Source: Halomonas alkalicola
GTDB lineage: Bacteria > Pseudomonadota > Gammaproteobacteria > Pseudomonadales > Halomonadaceae
DNA: 64,000 nucleotides
Reading direction: 5' to 3'
NCBI RefSeq assembly: GCF_030704205.1
Contig: NZ_CP131913.1
Coordinates: forward strand, 248,001-312,000
Position 1 is the stretch's first letter. Each line of letters begins with the position of its first letter. Below are positions 38,062 to 47,043 of this stretch, one piece after another. Below the pieces are notes generated by a model. That model was not told the DNA's origin. It ran no database searches and was given only the letters and a program-made list of their open reading frames with translations. The position numbers were made by a program, and so were the translations under genes.

Positions 38062-39121
38062 CCATCAGATCGCCTTCCGGCACCTTGCTGAAGTAGAGCT
38101 CGTAGGCCTTGTGCAGGTACGCCGAGAGCCCCTGGCGAAGCGCCTCTCGAAGCGCCTCCGGGCCGACCTCGGGGTTGGGCGAGAGAAAGGCGATGTTGTC
38201 GAGGAAATCTGAGTCGCCCTGGCGCTGCTCGCTGATCACCGCCTCACGGCCGAAGGGGCTGGAGAAGATATCCGAGGCGTAGTGCAGCAGCCCCTCGACG
38301 CTCTCCTCGCCCCCCAGAGTCGCGGAGGTGCCCACGCAGATCAGCTGCTCAGGCGTCATCTCGAAGCGGGCGCGCAGGCGACGGATCAGCAGCGAGAGAT
38401 CGGTACCCTGGGCGCCATCGAAGGTGTGCAGCTCGTCCACCACCAGGTAGCGCAGGGTCTCCGGCCCGTTATGGGCCCACAGCGGCTGATCCTTGGGGCG
38501 CATCAGCAGGTAGTCGAGCATCTTGTAGTTGGTAAGCAGCACATCCGGCGGATTATCACGCAGCGCCTCCTTGTCGGTGATCACCTGTTGCGGCCCCATG
38601 GCCTGAGAGCCTCGGGCATCGCCGCCCACGAAGAGACCGACGCGCAGCCCCTTGAGCGCCGGCTGGCCGTGAATCACCTCGGCGAAGCGCTTCGCCTGGT
38701 CCGTGGCCAGGGCATTCATGGGGTAGATCACGATCGCCTTGATGCCCGGCCCCGCCGCCCGCTGGCAGTGGTCCAGCACCGGATAGAGGAAACACTCCGT
38801 CTTGCCCGAGCCGGTACCGGTGGCCACCAGCGCGTTGGCGGCCGCCCCGCTGGAGACCAACCGCCGCCACGCCTGCTCCTGGTGGGCATAGGGCGGGTGC
38901 TCGGTCTCGAAGCCAGGAAAAAAGTCCCGCCCGGCGCCGCCGGTCAAGAATGGCAGCCCCACTGAGACATAGGGGCCCTTGAGGAAGGCCCCCCCCTCCT
39001 GCTGCTCCTCCACCAGGCGGCGGAACTCGCCCTTGAACGGCGCCGTTTCGGTTTCATAGCCGGTGACGATGAATTCGCGCAGCGCCGCGGCGACTTCGCT
39101 GGCTAGCAGGCCGGGGATCAT
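37952..39121 (-). pseudogene. giant DUF1998 helicase, DEAH ATPase part (before frameshift)
   Basis: The start ATG 39121 (MIPGLLASEVAAALREF) is chosen because the earlier frame to 39286 overlaps vapC and lacks family character. Walker A is ATGTGSGKTE near residue 100, DEAH-type box VVDELHTFDGAQ near 225, and SAT motif GTSATLG. Family-like sequence ends near 38060 (FSKVPEGDLMDD), after which the frame reads GC-rich nonsense to 37952. The shift falls in GATGGATGATGATG. The rebuilt protein would be about 2180 residues: the interval 39121-32581 is 6541 bases, one off a multiple of three. Confidence 0.8.
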
Positions 39122-39152
39122 AGAGGTCCATCTCCAGTCGAGGGGCGTGACA

Positions 39153-39539
39153 TCAAACGCGACGAATCGGCCCGGGATACCGGGCGACGAGTTCGTCGGC
39201 GGTGAGCAGCAGGAGGCCTTCCGCCTCTGCCTGAGCGATAAGGATCCTATCGAAAGGATCCTTGTGAAGAGGTGGCAGGTGGGCAACCCCCAGGGTGTGC
39301 TGAGCGCTGATGCTCAGCTCGCTGTAGCCGTTGTCGACCAGGCCACGCCTCAGCAGGTGGGGGTCCACATGAAAGTCGGGGCGTTGCAGGCTGTTCTTGA
39401 TCACCACTTCCCAGAGGCTCGCCGCGCTGAAGTAGAGGCGGTTTGCGTCATCGACGATCAGCTCCACCGCCTCGGGCGACAGCTTCTCCGGCTCGGCGGC
39501 AGCCCACAGCAGCACATGGGTATCCAGCAACAGGTTCAT
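39153..39539 (-). CDS. vapC: VapC-type PIN-domain toxin
   Basis: This 128-residue protein starts at ATG 39539 (MNLLLDTHVLLWAAAEPEKL), 1 base after the antitoxin stop. PIN-domain acidic residues are present: Asp in LLDTHVLLW, Glu in ASLWEVVIKN, and Asp in HKDPFDRILIAQA. VapC toxins are RNases that cut tRNA or rRNA. A longer open frame to 39731 runs over the antitoxin gene and is rejected. It sits 32 bp upstream of the giant helicase start. Confidence 0.9.
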   Translation of the reverse strand: MNLLLDTHVLLWAAAEPEKLSPEAVELIVDDANRLYFSAASLWEVVIKNSLQRPDFHVDPHLLRRGLVDNGYSELSISAQHTLGVAHLPPLHKDPFDRILIAQAEAEGLLLLTADELVARYPGPIRRV

Positions 39540-39540
39540 C

Positions 39541-39780
39541 TCATACCCCGAACATACCGGCGATTTCCTGCTCAGCCATACGGTCGAAATCATCCGGCAC
39601 GCGGAACTCGCCCGCCAGGAAACCCAGCCGCTTCTGCTGCTCGGGCGCCGGGCTGTCGATGGGCGTGACGCGCACCATGGGCTTGCCAGCCTTGGCAATG
39701 ATGAAGCCTTCGCCCTGCTGGGCGCGAGCAATCAGCTGCGAGAGCCGCGTCTTGGCCTCATGAATGTTGACGGATTCCAC
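39541..39780 (-). CDS. vapB: Phd/VapB-type antitoxin
   Basis: This 79-residue protein has a typical Phd/YefM N-terminus (VNIHEAKTRLSQLIARAQ then GEGFIIAKAGKPMVRVTPI) that binds DNA as a dimer. The C-terminal tail (FDRMAEQEIAGMFG) should thread into the VapC active site. It starts with GTG at 39780 after AGGTG. A palindrome upstream is a likely operator. Confidence 0.9.
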   Translation of the reverse strand: MESVNIHEAKTRLSQLIARAQQGEGFIIAKAGKPMVRVTPIDSPAPEQQKRLGFLAGEFRVPDDFDRMAEQEIAGMFGV

Positions 39781-39801
39781 GGCACACCTCCGATCTAGTT
39801 C

Positions 39802-39814
39802 AACTAACTTAGTT
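39802..39814. promoter_or_regulatory. palindromic operator candidate upstream of vapB
   Basis: AACTAACTTAGTT is a perfect 13-bp palindrome 21 bp upstream of the vapB start. The place and symmetry suit autorepression by the VapB-VapC complex. Confidence 0.5.
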
Positions 39815-40006
39815 TAGTCGAGAGGCACTCGGTTGGCCATTGACATCGCAGACACCCGACCAACCCCAACTGGCTGGCACCCGGCTCACCCGGCCAGGTT
39901 CAGCAGGCCTATGGCGAAGCGCTACTGGACCAATGCCCCTTCATCATTTCCTCCTTCACGGTCTTGCGACACAGCTGGTCCGGTTCAGATGATAAATTAA
40001 TTCTTA

Positions 40007-41974
40007 TTAAAGTCTAGAGTTCGTCTTTGTACGTGAAAACCATGGATTGAAAGACCATTCCTGACGCCAGAAATTTTTAAATTCATCTTCTCTTCTATCA
40101 GCAAGGCAAACATGGAAATCAAAATCTTCCAAATGATCTTCGTGAAAATTAAAGCACTCTTCATATAGACCAATCACTTCTTTTACCTGAGCCAGCTCAC
40201 TACCTGGTATATTCTTACCCTCAGGCCCGTTCTCATAGGCTTCCATTTTATCTTTTATTGATTGATTTCCACCTCGGACATTCATGTCCATCTCTAGCAA
40301 CATAAAGTTACCAAGGCGGCGTTTCTGGTAAGAAACTTCTTCGCTACTTTGGCCTTCAACCACATACTTAGTGGCCAAAATATGCTCAAGCGAGAGGTAG
40401 TCACCAGTTTTCCCATCTCGACGCTTTTGCAATATATCATCTATTCTAGTGGTTTTAGACTGACGACGAAAAGCTTCGTAACACATAAGAAAATACTTGA
40501 TTCCGTTCCATCCACCAAAATCAAAAGATTCTTCACGCGACTTACCAAAAAGCCGCTGATCAATCAAGCCATCAGTGATCTTACCATTAATCATAGACTC
40601 ATTAATCAAAACTTTAATCATGCTGTCATCACGCCTTTTGCGTAACCCCGGACTATCTTTATCTCCATTTTCTTCTGCATCATTCAGCCACCAAAGATAC
40701 TGATGCGCCAATGTGTATAGCGGCCCCTGAAGCCAAGTACTGTAATATCCATGAGGCACGATATAGGTTCTAAAATTAAAAACTTCTATAAAGTGAAGCA
40801 AGTCAGCTAGATCATCGATCTCCTGTTCCTTTTCTTTAGTTACAGCTAGCGCCAAGAAAAGTGGCATGATATTGGCGTGATTATCTTGTGCTCGCAATCT
40901 GCCAAGGTACTCATTGAGCTTTGAGTTTTCAACCGAGAAACTTGGACGACTGTACAAATTTCGATACCATTTCGCCGCCCGCTCCATAAACTCAATAAAG
41001 CTCTCTATTTTTTTCAAAGACTTATCACTTTCAACCGTGCCAGAAACTAAATCACTCAACCTCAAGGCTTTGTATCTCAGGTGGGAATATATGTCGCTTG
41101 CCTGGCGCTTATTCAGCCGAAAAAAAGCTATTGCAACAGCCCTTAGAAATCCAGACTCATCTTGCAATGAGGTCTTCCCCGCCTCATGAAGATAACTTAA
41201 TATATAAACCCACCTCTTATTTACATCCTCCCGGACTCGATTGGCATTCAGCTTTACACACACATAGATCAAGTAATTCTTTATCTTCTCCAACTCACTC
41301 AGATGCTTTCCACGGTTATTTATCACCTCAAACATCACACCGACTTCAGCATTTGAATCAGGCTGATAAACGAGAAACCCAAGTCGGCTTTCCAATATCT
41401 CAAGCCAATCACATAGCCACGCTTGCCTTTGAGCACTACCAGCTTGCTCTGATAGCTTTTTGTCAAGAAACGTGGCAAAAGTGTCGCGAACTGTTTTTAT
41501 ATTTTTGTGTGTTTTGAAACTTTCTCTATCGACCGGCTCTCCGCGCAGTACTAAACGCTCAAAATAATCCCTAAACGCTTCCCCCACCAGCAGAACAGGA
41601 GACTCATTACCGAAACCACCTCGAGTAAGATAGACTTGCTTCAACCGATCTTTATTTTGTGAGCCGTCGAGGCGATTACGGATCTCGCTCAGAAAAATGA
41701 TTAATGATGTCAACCGCTGCTGGCCATCGACAATGTCCAGACGCTTCGTGTGCTCGTTCCACGAAACAACAAGCGTTCCTGTAAAGTGAAATGCCAAGTC
41801 TCGAGATGCCATAAGTTGCTGAATATCTTCGATCAGGTCACGTGCCTGCCTTTCTCCCCATGCGAATCCTCGCTGGTAATCGGGTATAGCAAAAAACCGG
41901 CCTCTAAAAATCTGAGGAAGCGATGTCAAACTAGCACCGAGCTGGCTATTAGAGGATATACAAGATTGACTCAA
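40007..41974 (-). CDS. DUF262/DUF1524 protein, GmrSD-like type IV restriction enzyme
   Basis: This is a 655-residue protein. The N-terminal DUF262 domain shows FAIPDYQRGFAWGE near residue 30 and VDGQQRLTSL near 85, the ParB/sulfiredoxin-like NTPase signature of GmrS. The C-terminal DUF1524 region has YLSLEHILATKYV and KRRLGNFMLLE, the place of the His-Me nuclease motif of GmrD, although the full HxxP motif is degenerate (EHILATK). GmrSD cleaves DNA with glucosylated hydroxymethylcytosine. The start is TTG at 41974 with AAGGAGATAG 4 bases upstream, an unusual start but a strong ribosome site. Clearly AT-rich, so of separate origin from the flanking array genes. Confidence 0.83.
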   Translation of the reverse strand: MSQSCISSNSQLGASLTSLPQIFRGRFFAIPDYQRGFAWGERQARDLIEDIQQLMASRDLAFHFTGTLVVSWNEHTKRLDIVDGQQRLTSLIIFLSEIRNRLDGSQNKDRLKQVYLTRGGFGNESPVLLVGEAFRDYFERLVLRGEPVDRESFKTHKNIKTVRDTFATFLDKKLSEQAGSAQRQAWLCDWLEILESRLGFLVYQPDSNAEVGVMFEVINNRGKHLSELEKIKNYLIYVCVKLNANRVREDVNKRWVYILSYLHEAGKTSLQDESGFLRAVAIAFFRLNKRQASDIYSHLRYKALRLSDLVSGTVESDKSLKKIESFIEFMERAAKWYRNLYSRPSFSVENSKLNEYLGRLRAQDNHANIMPLFLALAVTKEKEQEIDDLADLLHFIEVFNFRTYIVPHGYYSTWLQGPLYTLAHQYLWWLNDAEENGDKDSPGLRKRRDDSMIKVLINESMINGKITDGLIDQRLFGKSREESFDFGGWNGIKYFLMCYEAFRRQSKTTRIDDILQKRRDGKTGDYLSLEHILATKYVVEGQSSEEVSYQKRRLGNFMLLEMDMNVRGGNQSIKDKMEAYENGPEGKNIPGSELAQVKEVIGLYEECFNFHEDHLEDFDFHVCLADRREDEFKNFWRQEWSFNPWFSRTKTNSRL

Positions 41975-42139
41975 CGACTATCTCCTTAATTTTTTTATGC
42001 CAACTAACAAAACCTCAACTATCCATAGTTCAATGTGGACTTTACTCATTTGAGAGGGTGGTCTGGTAGCTACTGGCTCATGTAGCACATGATGAAGTAG
42101 CTGAGGTTCGCCTCGGTAGTTGATGCGCACGTCCAGCAA

Positions 42140-42281
42140 AAGGGTGGCTCCCCCCTCCCCACATCCCCCACATCTTGTTGACCATGGCCCAGATGGGGCG
42201 AAGAAGAAGCCTGGCCAGGACCCCCTTCTTGACGGATTCGTGGCGGCCTTCGGGATACTCAAAGATCTTGAATGCTTTCAT
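42140..42281 (-). pseudogene. remnant of a DUF2628-like small membrane protein
   Basis: From ATG 42281 the frame reads MKAFKIFEYPEG then HESVKKG. The expected hydrophobic block then appears in another frame (SWPGFFFAP), then returns (PIWAMVNKMWGM). This looks like two compensating small indels in a DUF2628-type gene. Together with low-quality downstream sequence up to about 41990, it suggests a decayed gene or base-call errors. Confidence 0.35.
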
Positions 42282-42328
42282 GCTGCTCTCCACCACGGGG
42301 CACCGCACAGGGCGGTGCCCCTCAACGT

Positions 42329-42799
42329 TTACAGCTCGCGGCTGCAGTTGCCACTTGCCGCCAGGTCGAGCTTGCTGACTTCCCGCATGCCACTCTCTTC
42401 GTCATGTTGACGCAGGTTGGCACCGCCAACAAAGGCACCCATGCGGATGTACTGCTCAACGAAGTAGTTGTTTCCGGCCTCGGCGAACAGGGTCATGGTG
42501 TTGGGCGAAAACTCTGATTCAGTTGCATTTTCATGCTCCTGGCTGCCTTCCACCTGGTGGTAGAAGAAGACACCCCGGGCGCTTTCACCGATGCACTCTC
42601 CATTGATCCAGATGTCCTTCTTCAGGGCAGCACCAAACGGGGAGTCCTTGCGGAACACATAGACACCCGCCTTCCCGTCATCCGGGTAGGTAAACTCCTT
42701 GGCGGCGGTCGACTCCTGCTGCGGCGCCATGTTCACGGAGGCACAGCCCGTCATGATGGCCAGGAGCGCGAGCGCTGCGGTGGTCTTGATCAGCTTCAT
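42329..42799 (-). CDS. DUF2846-like lipoprotein
   Basis: This 156-residue protein has a lipoprotein signal peptide, MKLIKTTAALALLAIMTG, followed by the lipobox Cys (TGCA). The mature part (GKAGVYVFRKDSPFG, then DIWINGECIGE and FFYHQVEGSQEH) matches DUF2846, a small family of bacterial lipoproteins with unknown role. AAGGGAACTG precedes the start. It sits between the zinc-ribbon gene and the DUF2628 remnant and is not an obvious defence component, although membrane-anchored partners occur in some arrays. Confidence 0.75.
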   Translation of the reverse strand: MKLIKTTAALALLAIMTGCASVNMAPQQESTAAKEFTYPDDGKAGVYVFRKDSPFGAALKKDIWINGECIGESARGVFFYHQVEGSQEHENATESEFSPNTMTLFAEAGNNYFVEQYIRMGAFVGGANLRQHDEESGMREVSKLDLAASGNCSREL

Positions 42800-42903
42800 T
42801 TCAGTTCCCTTTTTACTTTTTATGGCAGCCCTCGGCTGCCTTCCTTGACCGCCGCCTTCTTGGCCACAGCATTTGGTATTAATGCCAAATTCCCGTGCTT
42901 ATT

Positions 42904-43038
42904 CTACCCAAACGTAGTGGCATTGCAGTTTGAGCAATACCAATAGCCATCCTTTTTCTTGTGCATCGTCCACTGCCCACAGGATGGACATTTCTTACCC
43001 CTCGCCATCAGTACCGGCTGAACTTTATTAATAACCAT
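42904..43038 (-). CDS. 44-residue zinc-ribbon protein
   Basis: Read directly from the sequence: starts ATG 43038 (MVINKVQPVL), contains KKCPSCGQWT and WYCSNCNATTFG, stops TAG. The two CxxC pairs spaced 17 residues apart form a rubredoxin-like zinc ribbon. It starts 4 bases after the membrane protein stop, so the two are probably co-translated. Small ribbons of this type often bind nucleic acid or a partner. Gene too short for routine calling. Confidence 0.7.
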   Translation of the reverse strand: MVINKVQPVLMARGKKCPSCGQWTMHKKKDGYWYCSNCNATTFG

Positions 43039-43042
43039 CACA

Positions 43043-43771
43043 TCACTCCACTTTTTTTTTGGTTGGCTTCCATAAAGACATCGCCCTTATTCCCTGAAAA
43101 GCCTTGTAGAAAAACGGTAGCGAAATGAGCGATACTACCGCATACACCCAATTAGCCTTTAGCTGCGTTGACTCTTTACTTGAAAAGGGGATCCAGCTTT
43201 CCGTCACAATAACCTGTGAAGTTGGAAAGGCATGCGGTAAAAACATTCCGACAAAAGCGACAATAAACCCAATCATAATCAGAGCTTCATTTTTCCATCC
43301 CATGAAATTTCTTCCCCTTGTTGCCAACGCATAATTAAATGTTATCATTGACACTATATAGGCAAAAAATATTGATAGAGTTCTAGCCGTACTGGGCGGA
43401 ACTAACTTTCCTAATTCCTCGTTTTGCATTACAACTATTCCTGCAAAAAGGACCATGCAAGAGAAGGCTGTAAGCGACAACATCCTTAGCACAAAACCTG
43501 ATCGCTTGGTAACATCAAGACTCACTGATCCCCTCCCTCCTGATTCATTTTCTTTTTTCTTAACTTTGTACCATGCCCGCACTACTTCCTTCATTAAAAG
43601 GAAGAAACAGGCGATAGCCAACAAAGGCCATAAGCTCAATGCCGTATCACCTGCTTGGCGAACCATAAATGAAAAAGAAAAACCTGTTGCCAATATCAAA
43701 CCAGCAAAAGCGACTATAGCAGGCCAACTCTTAACAAGCACCTTTGCCATTGGAATCAACGGAACTGCCAT
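43043..43771 (-). CDS. six-helix inner-membrane protein of unknown function
   Basis: This 242-residue protein counts from ATG 43771 (MAVPLIPMAKV); an alternative ATG at 43786 overlaps the methyltransferase stop. About six hydrophobic helices are visible, among them PAIVAFAGLILATGFSF, LLAIACFFLLM, SCMVLFAGIVV, FFAYIVSMITFNYAL, MIGFIVAFVGMFLP and VYAVVSLISLPFF. A charged loop (KVKKKENESGGRG) lies after helix 2. No known family. AT-rich. It directly follows the methyltransferase (1 base gap), so it may be a membrane effector of the array or a passenger. Confidence 0.6.
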   Translation of the reverse strand: MAVPLIPMAKVLVKSWPAIVAFAGLILATGFSFSFMVRQAGDTALSLWPLLAIACFFLLMKEVVRAWYKVKKKENESGGRGSVSLDVTKRSGFVLRMLSLTAFSCMVLFAGIVVMQNEELGKLVPPSTARTLSIFFAYIVSMITFNYALATRGRNFMGWKNEALIMIGFIVAFVGMFLPHAFPTSQVIVTESWIPFSSKESTQLKANWVYAVVSLISLPFFYKAFQGIRAMSLWKPTKKKVE

Positions 43772-43772
43772 A

Positions 43773-46700
43773 TCAATCCCTCTCATTTGAAGACTGATGT
43801 TCAAAAATCTCCCACGCCACCCGATAATCCTCCTCCCGATCCGGGCGAAAGAACGGGGCCTTGTACTCCACGGTGGTTTCCCAGGGGCCGTCGGGGAGGG
43901 TGTCGTCTTCATAGGTCTTACGGACGACGCCTTCCTGCATTTCCTTGATGTCCTCCCAGCCGAGGGCGATGTTGTAGTCGGTGTGCTCGGGGGATTCGAT
44001 GGAGTAGTGGGTGCCCTCCTTCAGCGCGGCGGGCTTGGCCTTGCGGGGCAGACCGACGCCGACGAGGCCCTTGCTGGGGGTAAAGACGATGCGGCCGTTC
44101 TGGTCGTACCAGGTGTCGGCCTCGTACTGGCGCATCACCGGGAACTGCACGCGGTAGATGGTCAGCAGCTCTTCCAGGGTGAGGCCCAGGGCCTGAGCGA
44201 CGAGGACATCGATCTCCACCAGAGCCTGGCGGCGAGGGTAGTCGCTGCGCAGGGCATTATGGCGCTGCCATTTGGGAGTGAGTTTGGCGAAGAAGTCCCG
44301 GGGCAAGGCACTGTCGGGAACGTAATCGGCGGCGGCCCACTGCTGCTGGCGGGAGGAGTCTTGCCAGTTGGATTGCCATAGGTCGGCATAGTGGTTGGTC
44401 AGACAGCAAAGCCCCAGTATGCGCGCATTGATCGCCCCATTATCGACTGCCGAATCTGGTATGGCCATTCGCTTTGCAGTATCAAGGCGAAAATCACTTT
44501 TCCCCATTGTCTTAACAAAGAAATCGAATGGAACAGAAGCCCACATAGCGGAGAGTGCAGGAACCAAGTCTGGGTTCTGTGCGACAACACTGAACACGCC
44601 GTCAATATGTGCCGCACCTTTAGGCATGACAGAACCTTGCAAGGTTCTTTCGCCTGATTGACTCAGCGCACGACTGACGTTAACACGATAATATTCCGTG
44701 ACTTTTTTATTCACCATCCGCGGCCACTCACCATATTCGCCGCTTCGATCGGCTTCCTCCGGTGTCATATGGGCCCAGTGGAGTCTAACCATTACCTTTT
44801 CTTCCCAAGGCACACGCGGGGTGCGGTCGCGGTAGGTGGCAGGTTCGCAGGCGGGCACATAGTTGGTGCGCGGCAGGTAGTCGTCCGGCAGGGTCTGCAG
44901 GTCGAGGATGTCATAGTGGCCCTTCTCCGTGCAGATAGCACGGGGGGTCTTGTAAAGCGGGCTACCGACGTAAAAATGAGGACCGGAGAGTATCCACTGC
45001 TCGGGGCTTTCCGGGAAGCGGGTTTCCCGGCGCATGGTGCCATCCTGCTGGGCATTGACTTCGTTCCAGTGCTGGGTGGAGTAGTACTGCCCTTTCAGGT
45101 CGCCCAATCGCCTGGGCTGAGCGGCAAACTTGTCCAATACCGCCATCAACTGCTGGGCGTGAAGGGCCGGCAGACGGGCTTCCAGGGCATCGGTACCGGC
45201 CTCATCGTAGAGCTTGGCAAAGAGCGCCAGTTCATGCTGGCCGATCTCGATAATGCGGTCGCGGTGGCCGCGCGTATTCCACTCCGACTTTACGCCTCCG
45301 CTCTCATCGACGTATTCATGCTTGATGCCTGGTACAGCGCCTGCCCCATCATGATCGAAGCTAATATCGATCGTTTTAGGGTGAAAGACGTTCGAAAGGC
45401 TCAAGAAGTTTGGCTCGTAATTTTCCTTGCCATAGACGTTGATGCCGTATCGGCGCGTGCCCCCGATGGGAAACAGTTGTATCTCGTTTTCGAACTGCGA
45501 GTGAAAACGTAGTCGTGGGTAAACCCCACGCCGAAAGGCTCCTCCCTTGGGATCGTCATAGATCCCCTCTGGATGCAGGAAACCGCTGACGCCCTGTTCA
45601 TTGGCATTGGTCCAGGCCCGGGGCAAAAAGCACTTGTAGAGATTGGCCTTCTGGCCTGCCAACTGCGGGTAGTTCTGGGTGGCGTTAAGGAACGCCTGAG
45701 AGCCCTCGGCCTCGGCCAGCTCGGCGAACCAGGCTTGCTCCAGCTCGGGGCTGCGGGAGAATGCGGCCTCGCGCTGGTCGGTAAGCTGCTTGGCGCTGAG
45801 CTTGTGGAGCACGAAGCGGGGGTTGTGGTCGCCGAGGATGCCACCCTCCTGCCACTCCACCTTGCGCCAGGGCGGGTTGCCCAGGGTGATATCGAAGCCG
45901 CCGCGGTGGGCGAAGAGGTCGGCGAAGGCCAGTTCCCAGTGGAAGAAGCGGTAGTGCTCACCCAGCTCATTGGCAAGCCTGAGGGTGGCGAAGAAGGGGT
46001 TGTCGAAGAGCTTCTCCAGGTTGAGCTCGCCGCGCTGGTTGCTCACCTCACGGGCGGCTCTGGCTTCGGGCCTATTCTCCTCACGCAGGCGCTGCTGGGG
46101 CTCGTCGGCGGCGAAGAGATCGTCAATCGGCTTGGCAAAGAGGTCTTCACCCGGCTCGTCGGCACCGTCGCCCGGTGGTTCGCCACCGCCCAGCAGGCTC
46201 TCCTGCTCCGGGGCGAAGGCGAAGGTGCCGGCGCTGTTGAGGATGGTGTTGAGGTCGAAGAGCCACTTCTGTCGGTCGGGCAGCTCGTTGACGCGCTCCA
46301 GGGGCCAGAACCAGAGCGCGCACCAGTAGTCCATGGCGAGCTTCAGGCGCCGATAGGGCGAGGCGATGCGGGCGTGGGTATTGAAGATGCCACTGGTGCG
46401 GATGTCGTCCTTGGCCTGGGTGCTGATGTGGCGCTCCTCGCCGCCCTCCTGGCCCCACAGGGTATAGCTGTCCTGGGTGCGGCTTCTGTCCTTGGCGAGC
46501 ATTTGGGTGTGCTCTCGCCACAGGCGGTCCACGGCATCGGAAAGGCTCTGCAGGGTGCGGATCTCGTCGTCATCCAGCGGGGCGCAGAAGGCCTTCTTCC
46601 ACGCCTTGATCGTCTGGAACGCCTCGGGGCGCAGCTGCTTGGCGACCTTGTCGCTGTAGCCGACCATGCCGGGATCGGGGAGCAGGAAGTGGTAGATCTC

Positions 46701-46776
46701 GTTCGAGCGACGGCCAGCGCTGGCGTCATCGTCTGATCGCCCAGCCTCTGATCGCCCAGAAATCTGGGCTCCTGGT
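43773..46776 (-). pseudogene. second PglX-like methyltransferase, C-terminal part (split by IS110-type element)
   Basis: This is 1000 codons of the right-array methyltransferase after the insertion. The catalytic motif IV is LGNPPWRKV (near 45866-45880), followed by target-recognition regions. A TTG start read at 46793 lies in the element. The join with the N-terminal part works if the two bases AT are kept once: GTAGAC-AT-ACCAGG gives PPVDIPGAQ, and the rebuilt gene is 5157 bases (1718 residues). Relatives methylate adenine N6 to mark self DNA. A direct repeat (TCTGATCGCCCAG twice, 46733-46761) lies just inside the coding sequence next to the insertion. The separation of motif I from motif IV should abolish activity. 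Confidence 0.82.
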
Positions 46777-46793
46777 ATGGATTGACCCGTCAA

Positions 46794-47043
46794 GGGTTCG
46801 GTTGTCTCTGTTGTCTATTGTCGTCCTCAATGCCTTCGGATCAGGAAGCGAGGGGCTATCAGCGACGGTGGATCTCTCTGGTATTCGTGGGTTGGGTACC
46901 GACCTGTCATCACTTCGTCGCGGAGCTGCCCTGGTCTACGAGCGAGGGTCACCCTGCCCCGGAGGGCGGGGGCCTCATAGGAGCGTCAGGGGTTCTCCCA
47001 CCGGCCCGACGCTCCCTGACCCGAAGGCACTGGGACGGAATGA
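46794..47043. other. long non-coding end of the IS110-type element, possible guide (bridge) RNA region
   Basis: No gene here. It lies 3' of the transposase. Several potential stems are visible, for example CGTCAGGG with CCCTGACC around 46983-47025. IS110-family elements encode a structured guide RNA in such an end; this region is the only candidate in the element, but I cannot identify the target- or donor-binding loops by eye. Confidence 0.35.
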
